Source: Clostridiales bacterium (GTDB taxonomy: Bacteria; Bacillota; Clostridia; Oscillospirales; Acutalibacteraceae). Taken from it: a stretch of 64,000 nucleotides of DNA. The notes below the pieces were generated by a model. It had not been told where the DNA came from, searched no databases, and saw nothing but the letters and a program-made list of their open reading frames with translations. The position numbers and the translations under genes are program-made. Positions 8,736 through 16,286 of the stretch are shown piece by piece. Each line of letters opens with the position of its first letter. The stretch's first letter is position 1. The DNA is taken from positions 62,001 through 126,000 of the forward strand of contig JAIKWV010000013.1 of the NCBI GenBank assembly GCA_024684435.1, in the 5' to 3' direction.

Positions 8736-9536
8736 TCATAAGTGCAGAATGAATTTGTCTTGCTTTTTATAGAATATCAACGTGCCCATCAGAAGCATGA
8801 CTATACTGAAACCCAGGGAGTACCAGAACCAGTTCCAGTTCCACATTTCTCCGAACAGCACGCAGCTCCTGAACATGGACACCAGCGAATACATCGGGTT
8901 CGCCATAAGAGCTTTCATGACCATTGGTGAGACCTTCAGGGATTTTACGTTATAGAATATGGGCGTAAAATAGAAAAGGAGCATACAGAATACGTCGTAA
9001 AGATATTCGATATCCTTGAAGAACACTGACATTGTGGAAAGTATAAGACCTATCCCGAGACAGGTTATAAACAGTATCACCAAAGGCACCCACGCCAAAA
9101 GTATATAGGGGGTAACATTGGTGGGCTTGTCTGTAAACAAGTTAAAGTAAACAATGAATCCCACAAGCACAAGGAGGGAGATCAAAAAGGTTATAAAGTT
9201 TGATATGACGTTTGCAAGAGGATAAATGTACTTGGGCACATATACCTTTTTGATCACCGAGGCGCTGAGTGTAATGGAACGCATTGCCCTTTTTGTGGAC
9301 TGTGTATAGAATTCATAGAGCAGACGTCCGCAAAGAAGGTATGTGGGGTAGTTCAGAAGCTGCGCGTCTCTGCTGCCGAACATACCGCCGAAGACAAGCA
9401 CCAGTACTATCGTCGTGAGCAGGGGCTGGAGAAACGTCCAGAATATTCCCAGTACGGAATTCCTGTACTGGATCTTGATGTTTTTCACCACGATCTCCCG
9501 GAGCAAATACCGATATTTGTACAAATCCTTAAACAT
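8736..9536 (-). CDS. tagG: Teichoic acid ABC exporter, permease subunit (TagG/TarG type)
   Basis: ABC-2 type integral membrane protein of 266 residues with about six transmembrane helices; partner of the adjacent ATPase. Family features: an amphipathic N-terminus (LYKYRYLLREIVVKNIKIQYR) followed by NSVLGIFWTFLQPLL, and the FTPIFYNVKSL region near the extracellular loop. ATG 9536 is chosen over TTG 9554 because AAGGA lies 10 bases before it and TTG has no ribosome binding site. It follows the upstream GT2 gene by 22 bases. Confidence 0.9.
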   Translation of the reverse strand: MFKDLYKYRYLLREIVVKNIKIQYRNSVLGIFWTFLQPLLTTIVLVLVFGGMFGSRDAQLLNYPTYLLCGRLLYEFYTQSTKRAMRSITLSASVIKKVYVPKYIYPLANVISNFITFLISLLVLVGFIVYFNLFTDKPTNVTPYILLAWVPLVILFITCLGIGLILSTMSVFFKDIEYLYDVFCMLLFYFTPIFYNVKSLKVSPMVMKALMANPMYSLVSMFRSCVLFGEMWNWNWFWYSLGFSIVMLLMGTLIFYKKQDKFILHL

Positions 9537-9558
9537 TGTATCCCGTTCCTTCAACAGC

Positions 9559-10332
9559 TTATTGTATGCGATCCGCCTTGCGCCACTTGCGGAAATAATA
9601 CATCATTGATCTCATTTGTATGAGCATCAGCCGCAGGTTTTTCCTGCTGTCGTGATCCCATTCGTGGTAAATGATAACATCGCTGTACTTCACGGCTCTG
9701 CCATATTTTCTCATGGCGCGGGTAAGATCCGCGTCCTCAAAGTACATGAAATACCCTTCGTCGAACCCGCCGATCTTTTTGAACAGCTCGGTACGTACCA
9801 TCAGGAAACAACCGGAGGCGTTTTCCACGTCAAAGGGCTTGCTCGTGTCGGCGTCCCTCATGGCAAATTCGTCTAAAGTTTTAAGGAAAGGCTTCCGCCT
9901 GAGTTTGCTTGACACCAGATATTTTATCGTAGGATCTCTCAGACCGAGTATCTGATCCCTGCCGTCGAGAAAACATATTTTCGGAGACAGAAGAACCACG
10001 TCTTCGTTAGCGTCCATAAATGCCGCCATGGATGAAATAACGTCCGTCCTGACCGATATGTCCGGGTTTATTATCACATGATATTTTGAATCAAGCCTGT
10101 CAAGCACAGAATTGTGCCCTGCTCCGAAACCGATGTTGCCGCCGCTTTCGATCAGCTCCACCTGTTCATATTGTTTTACTATATCCAGCGTGCCATCGGT
10201 GGAACCGTTGTCCACCACATACAATTTAAAATCAACGCCCTTTGTACACTCAAGAACCGTGTCAAGGGTCCGTTTGATCTTCTTTGCGTTGTTGTAAGTA
10301 ACTATGCATCCGGTGACCGAATACTGGCTCAT
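9559..10332 (-). CDS. GT2 glycosyltransferase, rhamnosyltransferase-like
   Basis: Single-domain GT-A enzyme of 257 residues. Seen: VTGCIVTYNNAKKI at the N-terminus, VVDNGSTDGTLDIV, VIINPDISV (the metal-binding DxD-like element), GCFLMVRTELFKKIGGFDEGYFMYFEDADL, a signature shared with dTDP-rhamnosyltransferases of the WbbL type. Donor sugar is therefore possibly dTDP-rhamnose, but no rhamnose synthesis genes are in the window. ATG 10332 is preferred to TTG 10338. Second gene of the wall polymer operon. Confidence 0.85.
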   Translation of the reverse strand: MSQYSVTGCIVTYNNAKKIKRTLDTVLECTKGVDFKLYVVDNGSTDGTLDIVKQYEQVELIESGGNIGFGAGHNSVLDRLDSKYHVIINPDISVRTDVISSMAAFMDANEDVVLLSPKICFLDGRDQILGLRDPTIKYLVSSKLRRKPFLKTLDEFAMRDADTSKPFDVENASGCFLMVRTELFKKIGGFDEGYFMYFEDADLTRAMRKYGRAVKYSDVIIYHEWDHDSRKNLRLMLIQMRSMMYYFRKWRKADRIQ

Positions 10333-10378
10333 TTTCAACCCATCTTTCTTTTAAATGCCGCTGATCTGACCGATCCGT

Positions 10379-11089
10379 TTAAATTTTTGACCTGCGCGCA
10401 AGCACGTCCTTTATTATTGCGGCTCGCCAGCGGAGCTTCTGCGCCGCGGAGGTGCTGCCTCCCGTGACCGTGCCGCCGTGACGGCGGTAAATTATCAGCG
10501 GCTCGTCTATCATCTCCACCCTTCCTTTGACGGAAGCGATAAGACCTATCCACTGATCGTGCATGGGAAGGTCGTCCGGAAAGGGAAGTATATATTCCTT
10601 CAGCCGGGCGTCAAACGCCATACAGCAGCCTATGTAAGAATTTCTGATAATATTTGCCGTAACTCCCGGCTTTGTACCGTGAGCTTTAAAGAAAGAGTTT
10701 TCCGTTATGTTGAGATCTTCGTCCCCTATCTGCGCGTCGTGCAGCACAGCCAAGGCTCCGCCGTCAAGCTTTTCCGTGACCCGCTGAACCTTTTGTGGCA
10801 GCCAGACGTCGTCCTGATCGCACAAAAATATATAATCCCCGGTACAGTGAATAATGGCGTTCTCAAAATTCTTTATTACTCCCCTGCCGGGTCCTTCTGT
10901 ATATTTTACCCGTCTGTCCGCGTCTGCGTAAAATTCGGATATTTTTTGAGTCTCTCCTCCGGGCAGATCGTCAGAAATGATTATCTCGTCCCCACCGCCC
11001 AGCTGAGGCAAAATCGAATCAAGCTGCCGGGACAGATATTTTTCGCCCTTATACGCGGCAAGCGCCACGGATATTTTTTTACCATTCAT
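10379..11089 (-). CDS. GT2 glycosyltransferase, first gene of the teichoic acid operon
   Basis: GT-A fold enzyme of 236 residues. Seen: ISVALAAYKGEKYLSRQLDSIL, IISDD (nucleotide site), and FLCDQDDVWLP with the metal-binding DxDD. The last 20 residues are basic (RWRAAIIKDVLARR), which may help membrane association. ATG 11089 has GGGGAG 9 bases upstream; the GTG at 11110 does not. About 90 bases separate it from the consensus promoter at 11180-11208, so it opens the nine-gene operon that ends with the aquaporin. Acceptor unknown. Confidence 0.83.
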   Translation of the reverse strand: MNGKKISVALAAYKGEKYLSRQLDSILPQLGGGDEIIISDDLPGGETQKISEFYADADRRVKYTEGPGRGVIKNFENAIIHCTGDYIFLCDQDDVWLPQKVQRVTEKLDGGALAVLHDAQIGDEDLNITENSFFKAHGTKPGVTANIIRNSYIGCCMAFDARLKEYILPFPDDLPMHDQWIGLIASVKGRVEMIDEPLIIYRRHGGTVTGGSTSAAQKLRWRAAIIKDVLARRSKI

Positions 11090-11179
11090 CGCAATAAGCT
11101 CCCCGGTCACACGATCCTGATCGTCATACTAATTTTAAAAAAACACGCAAAAACACATTTTACTATAAATATCTTATGT

Positions 11180-11208
11180 ATTATATCAAAAATAAAGGCT
11201 GTTGTCAA
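11180..11208 (-). promoter_or_regulatory. Consensus sigma-A promoter of the teichoic acid operon
   Basis: On the minus strand a perfect TTGACA (11203-11208) is followed after exactly 17 bases by a perfect TATAAT (11180-11185). It lies back to back with the plus-strand promoter at 11266-11295. Confidence 0.82.
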
Positions 11209-11265
11209 ACTGTGGCAAACTGCCGTGACAAAATATCCGGTCAGTAAATTAAAAAACCAAACAGT

Positions 11266-11295
11266 TTGACAAGTGATTTTGTCTTATGGTAAAAT
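11266..11295 (+). promoter_or_regulatory. Predicted promoter of the EEP-family gene
   Basis: TTGACA (11266-11271), 18-base spacer, TAAAAT (11290-11295). It makes the ATG at 11286 an unlikely start and supports the ATG at 11328. Confidence 0.7.
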
Positions 11296-11327
11296 CATAT
11301 TACAAATTGAATGAAGGAAGTGCTTTT

Positions 11328-12404
11328 ATGAAAAAAACATTTAAGGTCATATTCAAGATCATAGCTATCCTTCTGGCGGCGGTAATTCTGGTCGTCGGCG
11401 GATACTTCGCGTATGTGTTTATCTCTTTCCACCGCATAGGGAATATGGATCTGGAGGTACACAACAGCATTGAAGCCGCGGTGCAGACGAATACGAATTA
11501 CAAGATCGTCTCATACAACATCGGCTTTGGAGCCTATGAGTCGGACTACGGCTTCTTCATGGACGGCGGAGATCAGTCCTGGGCGTGGTCGGAAGAACGA
11601 CTTGACAAAAACCTGAAAAATATTTCAAATCTGCTTGCGGAGGAAAACGCCGATCTCTATTTCGTGCAGGAGGTGGATATAGATTCCACTCGAAGCTATC
11701 ACTTTGATGAGAGGGACTATTTGACCTCGGCTCTCGGCAATACGGACTATACTTTCGCTCAGAATTACGATTCGCCCTTCCTTTGCTATCCTTTCACCCA
11801 GCCCCACGGAGCTTCAAAGTCAGGTCTGATGGTATTTTCCGACTATGACATCACCTCAGCACAGCGTGTGGAGCTTCCCATAGAAAGCGGTTTTACAAAG
11901 CTGCTTGACCTTGACCGTTGCTACAGCAAGAACCGCATCAAGGTCTCCAACGGCAAAGAGCTTGTGGCGTATAATTTCCACCTTTCGGCATACACTTCGG
12001 ACGGCACCATTGCCAATGAACAGCTTGAGCTTGTGCTTTCGGATGTGCAGAAGGAATACGAACAGGGCAATTACTGCATAGTCGGCGGCGACTTCAACAA
12101 GGACATTCTGGGAGACTCCTCCGTCTATTTCGGAAAAGCCGACAAGGAATACACCTGGGCACAGCCTATTCCGGATGGTATTCTTGAAAAGTATGACATT
12201 GAGCTTGTGGCACCATTGAACAAAGAAAACCCCGTACCGACTTGCAGAAACGCCGACTCCGCATACCATGAGGGACAGTATGTTCTGACAATAGACGGTT
12301 TCATCGTAACTCCAAACGTCAGCGTAACGGGCTCCGAGGTCATTGATACAGGCTTTGCCTATTCCGACCACAACCCGGTAAGCATGAATTTTACGCTTAA
12401 ATAA
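11328..12404 (+). CDS. Membrane-anchored endonuclease/exonuclease/phosphatase family protein
   Basis: Predicted extracellular phosphodiesterase or phosphatase of 358 residues with one N-terminal transmembrane helix (about residues 8-32). The EEP catalytic set is present: YKIVSYNIGFG (Asn), YFVQEVD (Glu), VGGDFNKD (Asp-x-Asn) and YSDHNPV (Asp-His) at the end of the domain. Members include sphingomyelinase-like, DNase I-like and inositol phosphatase enzymes; the substrate cannot be called. The start follows AAGGAAG at a normal distance. A single-gene unit with its own promoter and terminator, divergent from the teichoic acid operon. Confidence 0.85.
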   Translation: MKKTFKVIFKIIAILLAAVILVVGGYFAYVFISFHRIGNMDLEVHNSIEAAVQTNTNYKIVSYNIGFGAYESDYGFFMDGGDQSWAWSEERLDKNLKNISNLLAEENADLYFVQEVDIDSTRSYHFDERDYLTSALGNTDYTFAQNYDSPFLCYPFTQPHGASKSGLMVFSDYDITSAQRVELPIESGFTKLLDLDRCYSKNRIKVSNGKELVAYNFHLSAYTSDGTIANEQLELVLSDVQKEYEQGNYCIVGGDFNKDILGDSSVYFGKADKEYTWAQPIPDGILEKYDIELVAPLNKENPVPTCRNADSAYHEGQYVLTIDGFIVTPNVSVTGSEVIDTGFAYSDHNPVSMNFTLK

Positions 12405-12427
12405 TATCGAAAATTTAATCATAAAAA

Positions 12428-12462
12428 AGAGAGGACCGCCAAAACGATCCTCTCTACTATTT
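12428..12462. terminator. Terminator between convergent genes
   Basis: 8-bp perfect stem AGAGAGGA/TCCTCTCT (12428-12435 and 12448-12455) with a 12-base loop, then a T-rich tail; A-run on the other side allows use from both directions. Confidence 0.7.
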
Positions 12463-12477
12463 TACTGTCCTGTGGAA

Positions 12478-14367
12478 TTACGCCTTTTTCTTTGTCGCTG
12501 CCTTTATCACGAAGAGCGTTGCGATCATAAGAACGATGGCTATTGGCAGTGAGATCCACGCGCTCTTGATGAAACCTGCGCAGATGTAGCTCACGAATGA
12601 GACTGCCGCGACTGTAAGGGCATAAGGAAGCTGTGTGGAAACGTGGTTGATGTGGTTGGACTGAGCGCCTGCGGACGCCATGATGGTAGTATCCGATATG
12701 GGTGAGCAGTGGTCGCCGCATACAGCGCCTGCCATACATGCTGAAACAGCAATGATCGTGATGCTGCCGTCTGCAGCGCTGAACACGCTGAGAACGATGG
12801 GGATAAGGATACCGAAGGTGCCCCATGATGTACCGGTAGCAAATGAAAGTCCGACTGCAATAAGGAAGATGATAGCGGGAAGCAGCATCTTCAAGCCTGC
12901 CGCGGAGCCTTCGATCATCTGCGAGATGAATATCTTTGCGCCGAGGCTGCCGGTCATGGAATTAAGGGTCCATGCGCAGGCAAGGATGAGAATAGCGGGA
13001 ACCATGGCCTTAAAGCCGCTGGGGATAGCTTCCATGCAATCCTTAAAGGAGATAACTCTGCGGCAAAGGAAGTAGATGACCGCAAAAATTATGGTAACAA
13101 ATGAACCGTACACAAGGCCTACGGAAGCATCGCTTTCCGAGAAGGATGAAATAAAGTTGTGATATGTTTCCGCCTCTGAATCAAAGAAGCCGCCGGTGTA
13201 GATCATGCCGATAACACAGGCAATTATCAGGAAAATCACAGGAATAATGAGGTCGTAGACCCTGCCCTTGGGATTTGCCGATTCTTCAAGCTTCTCTTTG
13301 ACTTTATCGCCTGTTGTGAAAAGGTCTCCGTTGAGAGCATTTTCCTCATGCTTCTTCATGGGGCCGTAATCGAACTTGCTCACGGCAAGGAAGATCATCA
13401 TTACGATGGTAAGAACAGCATAGAAGTTGTAAGGAATAGCTCTTACAAAGAGAGACATTCCGCTTGTTGCGCCAGCGTCCTTAGCAAAGCCCGCAACTGC
13501 GGCTGCCCAGGATGAAATGGGAGCTATGATACATACGGGAGCGGCGGTGGCGTCTATAAGATAAGCCAGCTTCGCGCGGGAGACCTTCTTGTTGTCCGAC
13601 ACGGGGCGCATAACAGAACCCACGGTAAGGCAGTTGAAATAGTCGTCAACAAAGATGAGCACGCCCAGAGCTATGGTGGCAAGCTGAGCGCCTACCCTTG
13701 TCTTAATGTGCTTTGCAGCCCACTTACCGAAGGCCGCGCTGCCGCCGGTCTTGTTCATCATTGCGACCAGCGCGCCAAGAAGAACAAGGAAAATTACGAT
13801 ACCGATATTCCACGAATCGGCAATTGTAGTAATAAAACCGTCGTTGAAAACATGGACTATTGTCTTTTCAAAATTGAAACCGGCGTAAATAAGTCCGCCC
13901 GAAAGTATACCGATAAAGAGGGATGAATACACCTCTTTGGTGATAAGAGCAAGTACAATAGCTATGATGGGCGGTAAAAGTGACCAGATCGTCGCGTAGG
14001 ACTTGACATCCTGACGTATAGTTGCAAGCGCGGTCTTGATGTGGCTCTCAAAATTTTCATCGCCTGAAAGGTTGTCAGCATAGGCGTCTACATACTCCTG
14101 TGCGGATTCGCCGTCTGTAAGATCGTACTCAACGGCATCCTCGCCCTCACCGAGGGTGAATGTGCTGCTTTCCGTCGCACCTATGGTGATGGTTGACGTA
14201 ACTGTATTTCCTTCGGATTCCTCGCCGAACAATTCTTCTTCGGATATCATTGCCGGATCGGTCGCGGCGTCATCCACCGGTTCCGCCATTGCGGTAAACG
14301 CAAGAGCAAAACAAAGAAGGAAACTGATCAACATTGCGAAAAATAGTCTTTTCCTGTTTTTTGACAT
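12478..14367 (-). CDS. Na+/H+ antiporter, NhaC family, with exported N-terminal extension
   Basis: Integral membrane protein of 629 residues, longer than the 450-500 of ordinary NhaC proteins. The N-terminus carries a signal-peptide-like hydrophobic stretch ending AFTAMA near residue 28, then an acidic soluble stretch to about residue 135, before the first transport helices (SLLPPIIAIVLALITKEVYSSL). NhaC landmarks: LIFVDDYFNCLTVGSVMRPVSD and GDHCSPISDTTIMASAGA. Probable role: sodium or amino-acid/proton antiport in the cytoplasmic membrane. ATG 14367 has a GGAGGG 7 bases upstream. Promoter at 14397-14425. Substrate is not certain; malate/lactate antiporters share the fold. Confidence 0.85.
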   Translation of the reverse strand: MSKNRKRLFFAMLISFLLCFALAFTAMAEPVDDAATDPAMISEEELFGEESEGNTVTSTITIGATESSTFTLGEGEDAVEYDLTDGESAQEYVDAYADNLSGDENFESHIKTALATIRQDVKSYATIWSLLPPIIAIVLALITKEVYSSLFIGILSGGLIYAGFNFEKTIVHVFNDGFITTIADSWNIGIVIFLVLLGALVAMMNKTGGSAAFGKWAAKHIKTRVGAQLATIALGVLIFVDDYFNCLTVGSVMRPVSDNKKVSRAKLAYLIDATAAPVCIIAPISSWAAAVAGFAKDAGATSGMSLFVRAIPYNFYAVLTIVMMIFLAVSKFDYGPMKKHEENALNGDLFTTGDKVKEKLEESANPKGRVYDLIIPVIFLIIACVIGMIYTGGFFDSEAETYHNFISSFSESDASVGLVYGSFVTIIFAVIYFLCRRVISFKDCMEAIPSGFKAMVPAILILACAWTLNSMTGSLGAKIFISQMIEGSAAGLKMLLPAIIFLIAVGLSFATGTSWGTFGILIPIVLSVFSAADGSITIIAVSACMAGAVCGDHCSPISDTTIMASAGAQSNHINHVSTQLPYALTVAAVSFVSYICAGFIKSAWISLPIAIVLMIATLFVIKAATKKKA

Positions 14368-14396
14368 AATAAACCCTCCACTTTTTATTATTAAGA

Positions 14397-14425
14397 ATAA
14401 TAGCACAACAGTATTTAATTGTCAA
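14397..14425 (-). promoter_or_regulatory. Predicted sigma-A promoter of the NhaC-type gene
   Basis: Minus strand TTGACA (14420-14425), 17-base spacer, TATTAT (14397-14402), 30 bases before the start codon. Confidence 0.7.
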
Positions 14426-14457
14426 TCGGTAAATAAGGATTATTAGGGCATAAATTA

Positions 14458-14485
14458 AAGCGGAAGCCGCTGCCGACCTCCGCTT
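14458..14485 (-). terminator. Terminator after hepT
   Basis: 7-bp stem AAGCGGA/TCCGCTT (14458-14464 and 14479-14485) with a T-rich minus-strand tail, 17 bases past the hepT stop. Confidence 0.6.
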
Positions 14486-14501
14486 GTAAAATATTTTTCT
14501 A

Positions 14502-14840
14502 TTATAATTTACTGTTACAGAACGTCAGTAAAACCGGGATATCCTCCTGTATGGATCTCCAAATTATATCTCTGCTCATGGAACCATCATTGTGCGCAAA
14601 CAAGTTCCGCATACCGCGAATTGCCGACCAAGGAATATTTTGGGATGTTTGCTCACGGAATTCTTCTGACAGCTTCCCGCTCAGTTCACCGATTTGAAGC
14701 AAACTGAATGAAATGGATTTCTGATAATCAATATCAGATGTAAACGCTTCAAACGAGTTGCCGTACCTTTCCACAGTGCGCTCGATCTCAACGCAGTAAT
14801 CCTTTATATGCGCAAGCCTTTGCAAATCAGGCGACAGCAT
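14502..14840 (-). CDS. hepT: HepT-like (DUF86) ribonuclease toxin of a HepT/MntA pair
   Basis: All-helical HEPN-superfamily protein of 112 residues, the usual size. Seen: LAHIKDYCVEIERTVERYG, SFSLLQIGELSGKLS and AIRGMRNLFAHNDG, which contains the R-x4-H ribonuclease core. In characterised HepT toxins this core continues H-x-Tyr and the Tyr is the residue AMPylated by MntA; here it reads H-N-D, so the modification target is missing. The start follows AAGGA and lies 14 bases inside the end of the upstream nucleotidyltransferase reading frame. That partner is frameshifted, so the module may be decaying. Activity uncertain. Confidence 0.8.
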   Translation of the reverse strand: MLSPDLQRLAHIKDYCVEIERTVERYGNSFEAFTSDIDYQKSISFSLLQIGELSGKLSEEFREQTSQNIPWSAIRGMRNLFAHNDGSMSRDIIWRSIQEDIPVLLTFCNSKL

Positions 14841-15154
14841 AAAGATTCATCCTTTCTCTCAATACTGAATCCCTGAACACAAGCTCGCTTGGTCTTTGCG
14901 CCGGCTGCTCTAAAGATGACAGCGTAATTATGTCCACTTCTTTCTCAAACGCCTCCGCAAAATCCATATAAACAGCTCCAAGTTTAAAAAACGTATCAAG
15001 CCCGGTTCCGGTCGTATCTATCAGCAGATCGATATCGCTTTGCTCATTCGCGGTGCCTCGGGCATATGAGCCAAATAGAAATACTGCTTTTTAACCCATA
15101 CTTTTTTGCTATGGTTTCGACAACGCTTCGAATTTCTTCCACAGTATAAATCAT
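14827..15154 (-). pseudogene. mntA: MntA-type minimal nucleotidyltransferase antitoxin, frameshifted
   Basis: Translated across a frameshift, this gives about 108 residues of a minimal nucleotidyltransferase: MIYTVEEIRSVVETIAKKYG, then VFLFGSYARGT and DIDLLID, the GS-x10-DxD active site that AMPylates HepT. The first 20 codons and the remainder are in different frames. The shift lies in a run of five A (five T on the plus strand, 15088-15092): removing one A restores a continuous frame through the catalytic motif. As written, translation stops at codon 37. AGGAGG lies 10 bases before the ATG at 15154. A sequencing or assembly error in the homopolymer, or slippage during expression, would also explain it. 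Confidence 0.78.
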
Positions 15155-15358
15155 ATCCAATCTGCCTCCTTTCTTTATTATTTTACCACACGCCGGGGTC
15201 ATATTCAATCTTTTTTATTGATTTTAAGGCGACATTCTATTAACAAACGTCTAACCTTTCGGGACTAAAAAAATTCGTTTTGTTTTCAATGGCTTTTTAA
15301 AAGCTGAAAAATTTGTCGTAATTTTTGTTAAATTTTGGAATTATTCTAAAAAGTAATT

Positions 15359-15389
15359 AAACGTACGATCGTTTGGTATATAATATAAT
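15359..15389 (+). promoter_or_regulatory. Probable promoter with overlapping dyad upstream of the amidohydrolase-like gene
   Basis: Two overlapping TATAAT boxes (15379-15384, 15384-15389) lie about 45 bases before the start. Immediately upstream AAACG and CGTTT (15359-15363, 15370-15374) form an inverted repeat that would cover the -35 zone; no good -35 hexamer is visible, which fits control by a dimeric regulator. The rest of 15155-15431 is AT-rich with no gene. Confidence 0.4.
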
Positions 15390-15431
15390 GTACTTGTGTA
15401 ATCGAAATAAAACAGTAAGGGGTAATACGGT

Positions 15432-16232
15432 ATGATTATAGACGCTCATGCTTATGTTTTTCCGCCTTCTTACAATATGAAATATCTCAGATCCGTTGAG
15501 GATTGCTACAAGCTCAAGGCGCTGTCCGCGGGCACTATTGCCGACGCCGTTTTGCAGGCCGACCATTCCGGCACGGACAAGCTTCTTATAAGCGGGATCG
15601 CCGATAATACCAGAAATGCTCTGATGGTCAACCAGTTTGTGGAGGACAGCGTCAAGGCTGATCCCGAACGTCTTATGGGACTTGCCTGCATAAATCCCGA
15701 TATATATGACGCGGAGGATCTGCTCAACGACGCCTTGCAGCGCGGCTTCGTCGGAATAATGCTTCAACCGGGTTTCCAGAATGTCAAGCTGAATTCTCCC
15801 AAGGCGATGACCCTGTTTGAAATGGCTTATGAAAAAACGCCCATATTCATTCATTTAAATGGAGACGACGCCGACGAAACAAGGCTCAACAGATTAAAAT
15901 TGGCCCTGAGGAGCTACCGGAACATGGACTGGATCATTTCCAACAGCGGAAGCTTTGACTGGATGAGATCAATTCTGGACGACCTTTCCGCTCTCGGCGC
16001 CAGGATCGTAACCTCCGGTATGGTCGAATTCATGGGAGTTGAGGAAACGAGAAAGATAATCGACCTGTTCGGCGCAGACAATATTATTTACGGCTCGTGT
16101 TTCCCAATGAGGGATATGAAACAGGAAATAAAGCTTCTTGAATCCGTACCTATGACCGACGCAGAGCATGAAAAAATATTCGGCGAAAATATTTTGGGCA
16201 TATTTAAAAAATATGAACAAAAGCAGGATTGA
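15432..16232 (+). CDS. Amidohydrolase-like TIM-barrel protein lacking canonical metal ligands
   Basis: 266-residue cytosolic protein with the layout of the amidohydrolase-2 family (metal-dependent decarboxylases and hydrolases). The N-terminus is MIIDAHAYVFP, where the family has DxHxH: the second His is Tyr8. Later positions also deviate: FIHLNGDD keeps a His, but WIISNSGSFD has Asn where strand six usually has a His, and IIYGSCFPMRD has Cys where GTDFP carries the catalytic Asp. The fold seems intact, but ordinary metal chemistry looks doubtful. It may be a non-catalytic binding protein or use a different site. AAGGGG precedes the ATG at a normal distance. It stands alone between a dyad-bearing promoter and a strong terminator. 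Confidence 0.78.
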   Translation: MIIDAHAYVFPPSYNMKYLRSVEDCYKLKALSAGTIADAVLQADHSGTDKLLISGIADNTRNALMVNQFVEDSVKADPERLMGLACINPDIYDAEDLLNDALQRGFVGIMLQPGFQNVKLNSPKAMTLFEMAYEKTPIFIHLNGDDADETRLNRLKLALRSYRNMDWIISNSGSFDWMRSILDDLSALGARIVTSGMVEFMGVEETRKIIDLFGADNIIYGSCFPMRDMKQEIKLLESVPMTDAEHEKIFGENILGIFKKYEQKQD

Positions 16233-16255
16233 CTTTAAGCTTTGTAAAAACAGCT

Positions 16256-16286
16256 GACCCGCATCTGTCGATGCGGGTCGGATTTT
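16256..16286. terminator. Strong terminator between convergent genes
   Basis: A perfect 10-bp stem GACCCGCATC/GATGCGGGTC (16256-16265, 16270-16279) with a TGTC loop and GGATTTTTATT after it on the plus strand. The convergent cyclase gene ends at 16286, so it may share the element. Confidence 0.85.
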
